A DNA stretch of 64,000 bases from an uncultured Opitutales bacterium (GTDB taxonomy: Bacteria; Verrucomicrobiota; Verrucomicrobiia; Opitutales; Intestinicryptomonadaceae), in contig CALXNZ010000004.1 in assembly GCA_944389885.1 (NCBI GenBank), forward strand, positions 1 through 64,000. Reading direction: 5' to 3'. A program made the translations under genes and the position numbers. Positions 1 to 9,200 of the stretch are shown here, one piece after another. The notes under the pieces are model-generated. The model searched no databases. It saw only the letters and a list, made by a program, of their open reading frames with translations, and was not told the origin of the DNA. Positions within the stretch are counted from its first letter, which is position 1. Every line of letters starts with the position of its first letter.

Positions 1-534
1 TATATAGCAATAGATAATGACGACGCCAGGCTCATATTGTACTCTTCAAATCCCGTAGTTAATGCAACTTCATTAAAGTCAGATGACGTATATTTTGAAG
101 CCCGAATCGGGCGCTGTTATTTGGATATATACGCCGACCAAACCTTTGATTCTTTGCGGTTTTTGACGCAGGCCAAGCGCGACGGAATAAATTCGATAGA
201 TTATTATGTATATATCGATGACGCAGTAAATCTAATATCCTTAAACACACTCGCCAATAATACTCTAATAGTGCCCACGGATCCAAATGCCTTGGAGCGT
301 TATTTGATACTCGACAATTTCCGCAACGAGCTAATCCATGTGGATGCGATGGATTCTTCCATAGATCTTTCCCTTATAAGCAGTAAAAACGGAGATTGGA
401 CAGATTTCCGCTTTGAGGTCGATCCTGACGGCGGGTATTGGTTGGCGGCAACATATATACCCGAACCTTCTGTGTGTGCGGCCATATTAGGCTTGGCGGC
501 TTTGATGTTTGCCTTGCGCGTCAGGCGGAGATAG
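1..534 (+). CDS. PEP-CTERM sorting domain protein, 5' truncated by window edge
   Basis: The reading frame is open from base 1, so the true start lies upstream of the window; the first possible start inside it is a TTG at 37. About 150 residues have no recognisable domain. The C-terminus is a clear PEP-CTERM signal: a PEPS-type motif, a hydrophobic helix rich in Ala and Leu, then a terminal Arg cluster (RVRRR). Proteins with this tail are secreted and processed by an exosortase in the inner membrane. A strong terminator follows, so this is the last gene of its transcript. The function of the mature part is unknown. Confidence 0.85.
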   Translation, partial: YIAIDNDDARLILYSSNPVVNATSLKSDDVYFEARIGRCYLDIYADQTFDSLRFLTQAKRDGINSIDYYVYIDDAVNLISLNTLANNTLIVPTDPNALERYLILDNFRNELIHVDAMDSSIDLSLISSKNGDWTDFRFEVDPDGGYWLAATYIPEPSVCAAILGLAALMFALRVRRR

Positions 535-571
535 TTGGAATAAAAAAAATGGTAGGAATTTCTTTAATACT

Positions 572-609
572 AAAACCCCGCCTTTACTGCGGGGTTTTAT
601 GTTTTTTTT
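572..609 (+). terminator. Rho-independent terminator
   Basis: A 10-bp perfect stem pairs 572-581 with 589-598 around a 7-base loop and is followed by a run of T at 602-609. It ends transcription of the PEP-CTERM gene upstream. Confidence 0.9.
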
Positions 610-636
610 AAGTGGGAGGATTCTATTCCGAAAATA

Positions 637-1587
637 ATGGCGGGTATGCTTAGGTTAAAAATTATTACAGTTTTAAGTTTAGTGTTTGTAGCGATGCTTG
701 GAACTGCATTCGCCATAAACGAAAAACTAAGGGGAAAAGATATGCCAACCGGAAAAATTCTGACTAATGAGGAGCGAGCGGTAGTGTTCGGCAAAGCTAC
801 GGAACGTCCGTTTTCCGGAAAATATGACAAATTTTTTGATAATGGAATTTATGTCTGCAAAGTCTGCGGAGCGCCCTTGTATTCGTCGGCAGACAAATTC
901 GATTCCGGCTGCGGCTGGCCGGCGTTTGACGACGAGTTTCCAAACGCCGTGCGTAAAACACCCGATGCCGACGGGGAACGCGTGGAGATACTTTGCTCGC
1001 GCTGCGGCGCCCATTTGGGGCATATTTTTAAGGGTGAAAGACTCACAAAGAAAAATGTGCGCCATTGCGTAAATTCTTTGTCAATGGATTTCATTCAAGA
1101 GACCGACATCGGCAGGGCGATTGTCGCGGGCGGGTGCTTTTGGGGGGTAGAAGAACTAATGAGAAAACAGAAAGGCGTTTTGTCTTGTATTTCCGGGTAC
1201 ACGGGGGGAACATCTAAAAATCCCACATACGCCGAAGTTTGCAGGGGAAACAGCGGCCACTATGAAGCCGTTGAAATATTATTTGACAAGAAATTGGCTT
1301 CTTACGAAGAAATATTAAAATGTTTTTTTGAAATACATGATTTTACTCAACAAGACGGACAGGGAAACGACATAGGTTCACAATATGAATCGGCTGTGTT
1401 TTATATAGGAGACTCTCAAAAGAAAACTGCAGAAGAAATCGTGAAAAAACTAAAAAACATGGGATATGATGTGGCTACAAAGATTTTACCTGCGGCAGAA
1501 TTTTTTAGAGCCGAACTCTGGCATCAACGTTATTGCGAACTCAATAAAAAACCTCCGCATTGTCATGTAAAGCGCAAGGTTTTCTAA
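637..1587 (+). CDS. msrBA: Secreted MsrB-MsrA fusion, peptide methionine sulfoxide reductase
   Basis: This bifunctional enzyme reduces both stereoisomers of methionine sulfoxide. Residues 1-26 form a Sec signal peptide ending at AFA, so it acts outside the cytoplasm. The MsrB domain (about 37-155) has the zinc ligands Cys74/Cys77 and Cys120/Cys123 and the catalytic Cys144 in RHCVNS. The MsrA domain (about 160-316) has the catalytic Cys167 in GGCFWG; Cys300 and Cys309 near the end are candidate resolving cysteines. The order is B then A. The start is uncertain: GGAGG at 615-619 lies 17 bases before this ATG, and the ATG at 646 would also leave a signal peptide. The SUMF1-like gene follows 11 bases later, probably in the same transcript. 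Confidence 0.93.
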   Translation: MAGMLRLKIITVLSLVFVAMLGTAFAINEKLRGKDMPTGKILTNEERAVVFGKATERPFSGKYDKFFDNGIYVCKVCGAPLYSSADKFDSGCGWPAFDDEFPNAVRKTPDADGERVEILCSRCGAHLGHIFKGERLTKKNVRHCVNSLSMDFIQETDIGRAIVAGGCFWGVEELMRKQKGVLSCISGYTGGTSKNPTYAEVCRGNSGHYEAVEILFDKKLASYEEILKCFFEIHDFTQQDGQGNDIGSQYESAVFYIGDSQKKTAEEIVKKLKNMGYDVATKILPAAEFFRAELWHQRYCELNKKPPHCHVKRKVF

Positions 1588-1598
1588 GATTTTAGGCG

Positions 1599-2618
1599 AT
1601 GAGGAGCGCAGCTATATTTTTTCTATCTTTAATATCGGGAGCTGCCTTGGCGTCGCCCTTGCCTAAAGGTTTTGTCTTGGTGCCCAAAAATCCCGATTTC
1701 GCGTTTGCCAGCTCATTGGACGGCAAGGGTAAAGGGGAAAAGTCACCAATAAATTCCGACTATGCCATAGCAAAATATCCTGTGACTAATTCCGAATACA
1801 AGAGGTATATTGATTCAAACCCGCGCGCCAATCCTCCAAAATACTGGGACAATAGAGAAATTCCGGCCGGTAAGGATATGCACCCTGTAGTATGCGTAAG
1901 TTATGGCGATGCTTTGGATTATTGTCGTTGGCTTTCGGATAAAGATTCTGAATGGAATTACCGTTTGCCTACCGAAGCCGAATGGGAATATGCGGCCTCT
2001 GGAGATGGCAAAACAGAATATCCCTGGGGAAACTCGCCGGACACCTCTTTTAAAAAGTGCATTTTGAAAACAAAATTTAATTATTGCGCGGTATTATGCG
2101 CATATTATCTTAATAGTGAAAATGTTAGATTCCTAAAATTTAATAATAGAAAATCAAAAGACTTCAATAAGAGCGAACGCATTGAAAAGGTTATTTCCAT
2201 AACTTCAGACGGAAGAGTATTAGGTTGGTCAGATTATAAAAAGTATAGGGGTTTTATTAATACTAATCTTTTTAAGCAGATTATATGGGAGGGCGGTTTC
2301 ACCACACCAGTTGATGAATATCCCGAAGGAATAAGCAAGTTTGGGTGTATGGATATGTCCGGAAATTCGTCGGATTGGACGAGTTCAGATATGAGTCTAA
2401 AAAGTATATCTGATGGGAGGAGCATGCCTAAAGTCATAAGAGGAGGAGCCTGGTATTCCTCTCAAGCGGCGTGTTCGGCGACTTCCCGCGGGGAGGCAAG
2501 GTATCCTGACTTATCTCCGGACGGAGTCGGATTCAGGCTTGTGGCAGAAAGAAAGCCCGGTATTGGGGATAAAAAGGAAAGCCAAATCCTGAAGGATTCT
2601 AAAAAAAATGAGCAATAA
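1599..2618 (+). CDS. Secreted SUMF1/FGE-fold protein
   Basis: A signal peptide (about 1-19, ending ALAS) precedes a formylglycine-generating-enzyme-like fold. Family motifs present are PVTNSEY (61-67), the LPTEAEWEYAA stretch near 123-133, the GNSSDW motif near 255 and RGGAW at 281-285, closing with GFRL. The active copper-binding Cys pair of true FGE is not complete: the first position is Ser287 and only Cys292 remains, so sulfatase activation is unlikely. Residues about 165-230 form a Lys/Asn-rich insertion not usual for the family. It lies 11 bases after msrBA and may share its transcript. Many such proteins in this phylum have unknown extracytoplasmic roles. Confidence 0.82.
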   Translation: MRSAAIFFLSLISGAALASPLPKGFVLVPKNPDFAFASSLDGKGKGEKSPINSDYAIAKYPVTNSEYKRYIDSNPRANPPKYWDNREIPAGKDMHPVVCVSYGDALDYCRWLSDKDSEWNYRLPTEAEWEYAASGDGKTEYPWGNSPDTSFKKCILKTKFNYCAVLCAYYLNSENVRFLKFNNRKSKDFNKSERIEKVISITSDGRVLGWSDYKKYRGFINTNLFKQIIWEGGFTTPVDEYPEGISKFGCMDMSGNSSDWTSSDMSLKSISDGRSMPKVIRGGAWYSSQAACSATSRGEARYPDLSPDGVGFRLVAERKPGIGDKKESQILKDSKKNEQ

Positions 2619-2719
2619 AAATGGAACTTATCAGGTTTTTTATTGTTCTATATAAATAAAGGGAATCTTCTCTTTTAGGCGTATAACGCCGATAGTGAGG
2701 TGTAGTAAGTAGTTGTTGG

Positions 2720-2754
2720 GACGGCAATCGTAATAGATTGCCGTCTCTCTTTTT
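2720..2754 (+). terminator. Rho-independent terminator
   Basis: A 9-bp perfect stem pairs 2720-2728 with 2737-2745 and is followed by a T-rich tail at 2746-2754. It closes the msrBA-SUMF1 transcript. A smaller hairpin of GGCG/CGCC type lies just upstream, near 2678-2693. Confidence 0.85.
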
Positions 2755-2827
2755 AAGTATAGCTGTGAAAATTATATAGCTAAAATCGTTTGACGAAATT
2801 CGAGAATTGGATTTTTGCTATTTAAAT

Positions 2828-3676
2828 ATGGATTCAAATATTGGGCTTGTATTGGAAGGCGGTGGAATGCGCGGGGTTTTTACCAGCGGCGTATTAGACT
2901 GTTTTCTGGATTTCGGCTTGAGCTTTTCATATGTAATAGGGGTTTCTGCGGGCGGTTCAAATGGGCTTTCCTATGCATCGGGGCAGCGAGGGAGGGCTCG
3001 AAAGTGCAGTATCGACGTTTTGCGCGACAGGCCGTATATAAATTTGCGCTATATGTTTTCACAGGGCTGTATCATGGACTACGACTTCCTATTCGGAGAT
3101 TTACCATTGCGCGAACTCCCATACAATTTCTCCGAATACAAAAAATTTATAAATCGCGGAAAATATACGCTCGTGGCAACAAACTGCCTTACAGGGGCGC
3201 CAGAGTATTTTGGCTCTGCAAAAAGCGAAAAGGATTTGTTAATGAAATGCAGGGCGTCGTGCAGCATGCCTTTTGTGTCAACGATAACGCACATAGACAA
3301 TATACCCTATCTCGACGGCGGTATATCCGACCCGATTCCCATTCGCAAAGCGCAATCGGACGGCTGCGCGAAGAACGTAGTTGTGCTGACTCGCAATAGA
3401 GGATATAGAAAAAGGGGCGGATATTTTTTGCTCCCTTACTTGTTCTATCCTAAGTATCCCAACTTGCGGGAGACTTTGTCCCGGAAAAGTAAAATCTACA
3501 ACGAAGAATTGCAGTATGCGGAGGAATGTGAAGAAAATGGAAGCGCAATTCTAATAAGGCCGCTTACCCCTCTGCATGTGGGCAGATTTGGCCGCGATAT
3601 AGGCAGTTTGGAATCTCTATATGAGGAAGGTTATTCTTGCGCAAAAGCCAAACTTGCGGAAATAGAAAATTTTTAA
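2828..3676 (+). CDS. Patatin-like phospholipase family protein
   Basis: Predicted cytoplasmic lipid acyl hydrolase of the bacterial RssA/YjjU-like patatin group. The oxyanion-hole motif EGGGMRG is at residues 10-16, the nucleophile Ser40 sits in GVSAG, and the dyad Asp is in DGGISD near residue 165. The length (about 282 residues) is normal for this group. I chose the ATG at 2828 because homologues begin a few residues before the glycine-rich loop; an in-frame TTG at 2807 would add seven residues, and neither has a clear ribosome binding site. The substrate is unknown. It is read in the same direction as the DUF362 gene that follows. Confidence 0.88.
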   Translation: MDSNIGLVLEGGGMRGVFTSGVLDCFLDFGLSFSYVIGVSAGGSNGLSYASGQRGRARKCSIDVLRDRPYINLRYMFSQGCIMDYDFLFGDLPLRELPYNFSEYKKFINRGKYTLVATNCLTGAPEYFGSAKSEKDLLMKCRASCSMPFVSTITHIDNIPYLDGGISDPIPIRKAQSDGCAKNVVVLTRNRGYRKRGGYFLLPYLFYPKYPNLRETLSRKSKIYNEELQYAEECEENGSAILIRPLTPLHVGRFGRDIGSLESLYEEGYSCAKAKLAEIENF

Positions 3677-3724
3677 ATTAGTATTTTATTGAAACTTTGT
3701 ATGGGGATACCCTATTATTTTCCC

Positions 3725-4831
3725 ATGGCAAAATCCAAAGTTTATTTCTCCGACATGCACGTTGTAATAGGCAATAACCTGTTGCAAAAACTCGAACGCC
3801 TAATGAAGAGGGCGGGGTTTGAAAAAATAGATTTTAAGGGCAAATTCGTGGCCGTTAAGCTCCACTTCGGGGAACCCGGAAATCTCGCATATTTGCGGGC
3901 GAACTACGCAAAGGTTGTCTGCGATTATGTTAAAAGGCTCGGAGGTAAGCCTTTCGTCACAGATTGCAATACTCTCTATGTGGGCGGGAGGAAAAATGCC
4001 ATAGACCATCTCGATAGCGCCTATGCAAACGGATATAACCCATTCGCGACGGGAGTTCACACTATTATTGCAGACGGAATTAAAGGCACCGACGAAAGGC
4101 TCGTTCCCGTAGAGGGGGGAGAGTATGTAAAGGAGGCGAAAATCGGAGCCGCAATAATGGACGCAGATATCGTAATATCGCTGAACCACTTTAAAGGGCA
4201 CGAGCTTACGGGATTCGGAGGCGCCATTAAAAATATTGGAATGGGCTCTGGTTCGCGCGCCGGAAAGATGGAAATGCACAGCGCAGGCAAACCTTTTGTG
4301 GATCAGTCTTTATGTATAGGCTGTGGCGCTTGCGTGAGAATATGCGCTCACGACGCTCCTTCAATAACCGGAAAGAAGGCTAAAATAAACCACGACAAAT
4401 GTGTGGGATGCGGAAGATGCATAGGCGTATGCCCGCGCGACGCTATTCAGCCGGCAATGGATGAGGCAAACGATATCCTAAACCGTAAAATTGCCGAGTA
4501 CACTAAAGCGGTTATATGGAATCGGCCAAGTTTCCATATAAGCCTTGTAGTAGATGTTTCTCCGTTTTGCGATTGCCATGCGGAAAACGATATAGCCATA
4601 GTCCCCGATGTGGGAATGTTTGCGTCGTTCGATCCCGTGGCAATAGACAAGGCGTGTGCCGACGCTGTAAATAGCCAGCCCGCGGTTGACGGAAGCATAC
4701 TCGCAAAACATGGTCACAGCCATGGCGACCACTTTGCAGACGTGTCGCCGGATACAAATTGGATTTCGGCTCTTGAACACGCCCAAAAACTCGGCTTGGG
4801 CACTATGGATTATACTCTCGTGAAGGTTTAA
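3725..4831 (+). CDS. DUF362 domain protein with two 4Fe-4S clusters
   Basis: A DUF362 domain surrounds a bacterial ferredoxin-type segment. Two CxxCxxCxxxC motifs (CIGCGACVRIC and CVGCGRCIGVC, near residues 198-235) should each bind a 4Fe-4S cluster. The conserved KLHFGEPGN and FKGHELTGFGGA blocks are typical of this family. The reaction is not established; an electron-transfer or redox role is inferred. The start at 3725 gives the usual MAKSKVYF beginning; the longer TTG (3689) and ATG (3701) starts have no better ribosome site. The gene converges with phoU, only 5 bases apart and without a terminator between them. Confidence 0.87.
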   Translation: MAKSKVYFSDMHVVIGNNLLQKLERLMKRAGFEKIDFKGKFVAVKLHFGEPGNLAYLRANYAKVVCDYVKRLGGKPFVTDCNTLYVGGRKNAIDHLDSAYANGYNPFATGVHTIIADGIKGTDERLVPVEGGEYVKEAKIGAAIMDADIVISLNHFKGHELTGFGGAIKNIGMGSGSRAGKMEMHSAGKPFVDQSLCIGCGACVRICAHDAPSITGKKAKINHDKCVGCGRCIGVCPRDAIQPAMDEANDILNRKIAEYTKAVIWNRPSFHISLVVDVSPFCDCHAENDIAIVPDVGMFASFDPVAIDKACADAVNSQPAVDGSILAKHGHSHGDHFADVSPDTNWISALEHAQKLGLGTMDYTLVKV

Positions 4832-4836
4832 TCCGC

Positions 4837-5538
4837 TTATACCCTGTCATTTGACTCCTCAGATTCTATCTGGCTGGCCGCTTTATCGAGGTTGTGGCGG
4901 GCGATTATGCTATGCCTCATATAGATGACGTCTTCGGCTATGTTAGTGCATAGGTCGGCCATTCTTTCAAGACTCTTTGAAACGAGCAGGTAATTTATGA
5001 GGGAAGGGGCTGATTCGGGGCTTTCGGCAATCTGCCTGCGCACGTTGGAATAGCATTCGCGATTTTCGCTATCCACTATTTCGTCGTCGCGGCACACTCC
5101 TATGGCGAGTTTGGAATCCTGCATCGAAAATGCGTCGAGGCTGCTCTTCAACATAAAGAGGGTGCGGGACGACATCTGTTCCAGATTGAACGGTATTTTG
5201 CACGGCGGCTCGGCCTTTATAAAGGCTATCCGCTTTGCTATATTTTTTGCGGTGTCGCCCATGTGCTCAAGCTCATTATTTATTTTCAATACCGTTATGA
5301 CGAATCTAAGGTCGCTCGCCACCGGCTGATGCAGAGCGAGAATTTTTAGACATTCCTCTTCTGTTTCAATTTCCGCCCTGTCAATATCTATGTCTGCCTT
5401 GACGACTTCGTCTGCGAGGGCGGTGGACAGAGTGCGCAAAGCTTTGAGACTTCTACGGGTGTTTTCTTCGACAGCCGCGGCGAGCCTGAAAAGGCGAATC
5501 TTAAGGTTTTCTATGTCTTTTCTTAAATGGGAATTCAT
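4837..5538 (-). CDS. phoU: Phosphate signalling complex protein PhoU
   Basis: Two-repeat all-helical PhoU of normal length (233 residues). It links the Pst transporter to the PhoR kinase and represses the Pho response when phosphate is plentiful. Family features are the repeated acidic/basic helices and the HMGDTAKNIAKR-type and ERMADLCTNIAED-type metal-binding stretches. It is the last gene of the pst operon, one base after pstB. Confidence 0.95.
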   Translation of the reverse strand: MNSHLRKDIENLKIRLFRLAAAVEENTRRSLKALRTLSTALADEVVKADIDIDRAEIETEEECLKILALHQPVASDLRFVITVLKINNELEHMGDTAKNIAKRIAFIKAEPPCKIPFNLEQMSSRTLFMLKSSLDAFSMQDSKLAIGVCRDDEIVDSENRECYSNVRRQIAESPESAPSLINYLLVSKSLERMADLCTNIAEDVIYMRHSIIARHNLDKAASQIESEESNDRV

Positions 5539-5539
5539 A

Positions 5540-6367
5540 TTATCCGAACCTTCCAGTTATATAGTCGTTTGTCTTTTCATTCTTGGGGTTTGTGAAGATT
5601 TTAGAAGTTTCGCCAAATTCAACAAGGACGCCTTCGTAGAAAAAAGCGGTGTAATCGGATACCCTCGCAGCTTGTTGCATATTGTGGGTGACTATCGCTA
5701 TGGTGTATTCCCCAGAAAGTTCCGCTATTAGATCTTCGATTCTCGCGGTAGATTTTGGGTCAAGGGCGCTGCAAGGCTCGTCCATGAGCAGTACTTCTGG
5801 GTTAATAGCGAGGGCTCTGGCTATGCACAATCGCTGCTGTTGTCCGCCGGAGAGGCCAAGCGCCGAACTTTTCAGTCTATCTTTTACTTCGTCCCAGAGC
5901 CCCGATCTGCGCAAGGAGGTCTCAACAATGCCATCAAGTTGCGTTTGCGGAGGCCGACCCTTTAAGCGCACTCCATAGGCTACATTGTCGTAAATGCTTT
6001 TAGGGAAGGGGTTGGGGCGCTGGAATACCATTCCAACCTTGCGCCTTAATTCTACCACATCAAGGCGCTTATGGTATAGGTCTATGCCTTCCATCATGAG
6101 TTTGCCGGTAGTGCGACAGCCTGGGACAAGGTCGTTCATGCGGTTTATACAGCGCAGAAAAGTGCTCTTGCCGCAACCGCTGGGGCCTATTATGGAGGTG
6201 ACCTTGCCGCGGTTAAGCGCAATGTTTACGTCCTTGACGGCTTTGTATTCTCCGTAATATACGCTGAAATCGCGCGCGGTTATAACATAGTCCGCAGATG
6301 TCATTACAGGGCTATTTTGGACGTTTTGAATGTGTTTATTTTTTCTTTCTTGCACGAGTGTTGTCAT
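5540..6367 (-). CDS. pstB: Phosphate ABC transporter ATP-binding protein PstB
   Basis: ATPase of the high-affinity phosphate importer. The Walker A motif is GPSGCGKST, the signature is LSGGQQQR and the Walker B is VLLMDEP followed by CSALDP. A stretch of about 25 residues ahead of the ABC domain is slightly longer than usual. The start codon overlaps the pstA stop as ATGA, implying translational coupling. It works with PstA and PstC at the inner membrane. Confidence 0.97.
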   Translation of the reverse strand: MTTLVQERKNKHIQNVQNSPVMTSADYVITARDFSVYYGEYKAVKDVNIALNRGKVTSIIGPSGCGKSTFLRCINRMNDLVPGCRTTGKLMMEGIDLYHKRLDVVELRRKVGMVFQRPNPFPKSIYDNVAYGVRLKGRPPQTQLDGIVETSLRRSGLWDEVKDRLKSSALGLSGGQQQRLCIARALAINPEVLLMDEPCSALDPKSTARIEDLIAELSGEYTIAIVTHNMQQAARVSDYTAFFYEGVLVEFGETSKIFTNPKNEKTNDYITGRFG

Positions 6368-8067
6368 TTATTTTTGTTCGCGTTTTGTAGCTTTGCTCTT
6401 ATGAAAATAGCGGATAAATTTAGAAATAATACGATGCAAATTAAAGTTAGGGCCATTCCGTATTGAACATGTCCCACGCGTTCGGCCATTTCATGCTCCG
6501 AACAGATGTTGTAAATATTCCAGGGAAGAGCCGGAGTAGGCTGGGTAAATATGTCGGATAACCCTATTGCCAATCCGGCGCTTGTGGCTGCGGTAAATAT
6601 GATAGGGGCGGTTTCCCCGGCGGCGCGTCCCATGGATATTATTATCCCGGTGAGCATTGAAGGCAGGGCGGCAGGCAGTATTACACCGCATATGGCCCGC
6701 CACTTTCCCGCACCGAGCCCGAGGGCTCCCTCGCGGTACGAGTTGGGGACAGCCTTTAGGGATTCTTCGCATGTGCGTATAATGGTCGGAAGTATAAGTA
6801 GTGCCAGGGTCAATGAGCCTGCGAATACACTTTTGCCGTCCGAAACTTTTATCGTATTTATAAGGAATGCCAGCCCGAAAAGTCCGAATACTATAGATGG
6901 CACCCCCGCGAGGGTTCCAACGCACATTCTGAGAAAGTTTGCTATTCTTCCGTTCCCCGCATACTCGGAAAAATATATCGCAGCTGCAATTCCGAGCGGC
7001 GCGGCCACAATCATTGCGCATACAGTAAGGTAGAATGTCCCCAATATCATGGGATATATTCCGCCAAATATATTGGCATCTATGGGATTGTCGGTAAAGA
7101 ATCCTGGGTATATAGTGAAGTGCGGTTGCAGAAGTTCATCAAAATGTTTTTCTACATATTCAAGAATCTGTCCGGGAACCGAATTGCCAAAATATTCCTT
7201 TGAAGATACTCTATCCATTATTGGAATTCCTCCTTGCGAGATCTTACGAATAGATATTTTTGCAATATCCTCGCTTAACACGCGTTGGGCGATATCAAGG
7301 CGCGTCTGCCCGTATTTTTGTCGCGTCAACTTCATATCTTCTTTTTCTTTAAGGCTCCTCGGGCCTATGAGCTCGATTATACCGCCCTTCATTGATAGGT
7401 ATGCGGAATTTTTCTCGGCAAAGCGTTCCCTGCAGGCGTTGAGCAGGGAAATCGGATATGTTATAAAATTTCTGCGCAGGGAATTTCTCGCCATGCGCGA
7501 GATTTTTGCGCCCTTGCAAATTTCTTCAGCGAAAATTTCCGCATCGGATTCCAATTTGCGCTCTTGCTCGCTTATGAATTTTTGGAAAAGGAATCCAGAG
7601 GCCCCTCTTTCCGCATCGTCTAATGCATCGGCATAGGCTCTCCATGCGCCTTCAGCGTATTCTTTTATAAGTTTAGCCCTCTTTGAAGGCGTTTGGGATA
7701 GTATTGATTTGAGCTTATCCTTATCTTTTATAGCCTTGTTAAAAGTCGATATTCTTAGATCGGATATTTTTTCTAACGGCTGGGACGAGTCTTTGGAACT
7801 CTCATAGGAGTCTATCATTTCCCAAAGCTTTTGTCGGGCGGCGTCGGATTTCCTTATTCGCTCCTTGTCGGATTTTGAAAGCGAGTAGTCCAAATTTTCA
7901 GAGAGAAATTTCTCGTGCTCGACTGTAGCGGTAAACATGAATGCACCTATGCCTTTTAGGGCTATTGGCAGTATAAATCCAATTACGGCAGTCCCAACAA
8001 TGAACAGGGACACTCTCGAAAATGCGGTAAATGCGGAGTCTAAAATTTTTCTTGTAGAGTCTTTCAT
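6364..8067 (-). CDS. pstA: Phosphate ABC transporter permease PstA with large periplasmic insertion
   Basis: The C-terminal half (about 340-567) is a normal PstA permease with several membrane helices and the EAA-like loop near [13 protein letters not shown]. The first membrane helix is at about 16-40. Between it and the second lies a charged, helix-rich segment of roughly 290 residues. By topology this should be periplasmic. Typical PstA proteins are about 290 residues; longer ones with an extra N-terminal region exist in some Proteobacteria. The gene overlaps both pstC and pstB by 4 bases. Confidence 0.94.
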   Translation of the reverse strand: MKDSTRKILDSAFTAFSRVSLFIVGTAVIGFILPIALKGIGAFMFTATVEHEKFLSENLDYSLSKSDKERIRKSDAARQKLWEMIDSYESSKDSSQPLEKISDLRISTFNKAIKDKDKLKSILSQTPSKRAKLIKEYAEGAWRAYADALDDAERGASGFLFQKFISEQERKLESDAEIFAEEICKGAKISRMARNSLRRNFITYPISLLNACRERFAEKNSAYLSMKGGIIELIGPRSLKEKEDMKLTRQKYGQTRLDIAQRVLSEDIAKISIRKISQGGIPIMDRVSSKEYFGNSVPGQILEYVEKHFDELLQPHFTIYPGFFTDNPIDANIFGGIYPMILGTFYLTVCAMIVAAPLGIAAAIYFSEYAGNGRIANFLRMCVGTLAGVPSIVFGLFGLAFLINTIKVSDGKSVFAGSLTLALLILPTIIRTCEESLKAVPNSYREGALGLGAGKWRAICGVILPAALPSMLTGIIISMGRAAGETAPIIFTAATSAGLAIGLSDIFTQPTPALPWNIYNICSEHEMAERVGHVQYGMALTLICIVLFLNLSAIFIRAKLQNANKNK

Positions 8068-9200
8068 TTTTTTATGGTCCTAAAGGAACCGCCTATAAAT
8101 TGTCCCGCAGCGTTCATTATTAACGCCCCTATGAGCAGACAGAAACTCATGGCGAACAATACATGGTATCGGTCGGAGCCAGTGCTTTGATCGGCCTCTC
8201 CCATTTCGCCGGCGATTGTCGCGGTCATTGTGCGTACGGGTTCAAAGAAATTGAAGAAGGGCTCGGGAATCTTTAAGGCGTTTCCGCTTGCCATCCATAC
8301 TACCATAGTTTCCCCTATGACACGCATCAATCCGAGTATGATGGCGGCCGCGATTCCGCTTTTTGCGCATGGCAATACAACTTTTATTATGGTCTCGGCT
8401 CGGGTTGCTCCGAGGGCGAGGGAACCTTCTCTCATGTCTCTCCCGACAGCTTGCAGTGCGTCCTGTGAGAGGCTTACGATAGTGGGCAGCGCCATTATTG
8501 CCAGAATGACGGAAGCATTGAATGCGTTTGTTCCGCTTTCTATTTTCAGATTTGCGGCGGATAGCGAAAGTTCAAAAGTAGCGAATATTCCGGAAAGTAT
8601 CATTATGGCCTTGATAAGAAGGGACCTTTTAGCGAAATAGCCTTTGAAGGCTTTTTCGGCAAATATCTCCCCTGCGCATATTCCTATGACTATGCTTGCG
8701 GTTGTCCCCAGAAGGAATACGGCGGCCGCTATTAGAATGCCGCCTTCCTCTTGTAAAATCGGGGCGAAAATTACTATCGCAAAAAATCCATACACAACAG
8801 AAGGTATTGCTGCGAGCAATTCCACCATAGGCTTAAAAAATGCCGCTTTTTTTGATATTTCATTTAGACACACGGCAGCAAAAATTCCAAGGGGTATTGC
8901 GATAACGCAGGAGCCTAAAGTCACCATTGCAGTTCCGTAAAATATGGCTAAAGCTCCAAAGTGCGGAGAATTTTGGCTTGATGGAGCCCAGTTTGAGCTG
9001 GTGAAAAATTCCAGTGTATGAGATAAATTTCCAAAAAACGGCGCAGCCTCTTTTGCGATAAAAAATATCATGAATATTATCGCAAGCGTCGGAATAGCCG
9101 TGATGGATAGGAGGAGGCCGCGGCCAATCCTCTGCGAGATTTCCCGCATAAAGTTTTGGCCGCCTCCCATTATTAGAGAATGTTTCTTCCCGCTTTCCAT
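8064..9200 (-). CDS. pstC: Phosphate ABC transporter permease PstC
   Basis: Inner-membrane permease partner of PstA. It has an N-terminal helix, then a six-helix transport domain with the coupling-loop sequence MREGSLALGATRAE, and a segment rich in Phe and acidic residues before the last helices. I place the start at the ATG overlapping the pstS stop (TAATG at 9198-9202); an upstream TTG at 9212 is possible. The length of 378 residues is within the family range. Confidence 0.95.
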   Translation of the reverse strand: MESGKKHSLIMGGGQNFMREISQRIGRGLLLSITAIPTLAIIFMIFFIAKEAAPFFGNLSHTLEFFTSSNWAPSSQNSPHFGALAIFYGTAMVTLGSCVIAIPLGIFAAVCLNEISKKAAFFKPMVELLAAIPSVVYGFFAIVIFAPILQEEGGILIAAAVFLLGTTASIVIGICAGEIFAEKAFKGYFAKRSLLIKAIMILSGIFATFELSLSAANLKIESGTNAFNASVILAIMALPTIVSLSQDALQAVGRDMREGSLALGATRAETIIKVVLPCAKSGIAAAIILGLMRVIGETMVVWMASGNALKIPEPFFNFFEPVRTMTATIAGEMGEADQSTGSDRYHVLFAMSFCLLIGALIMNAAGQFIGGSFRTIKK

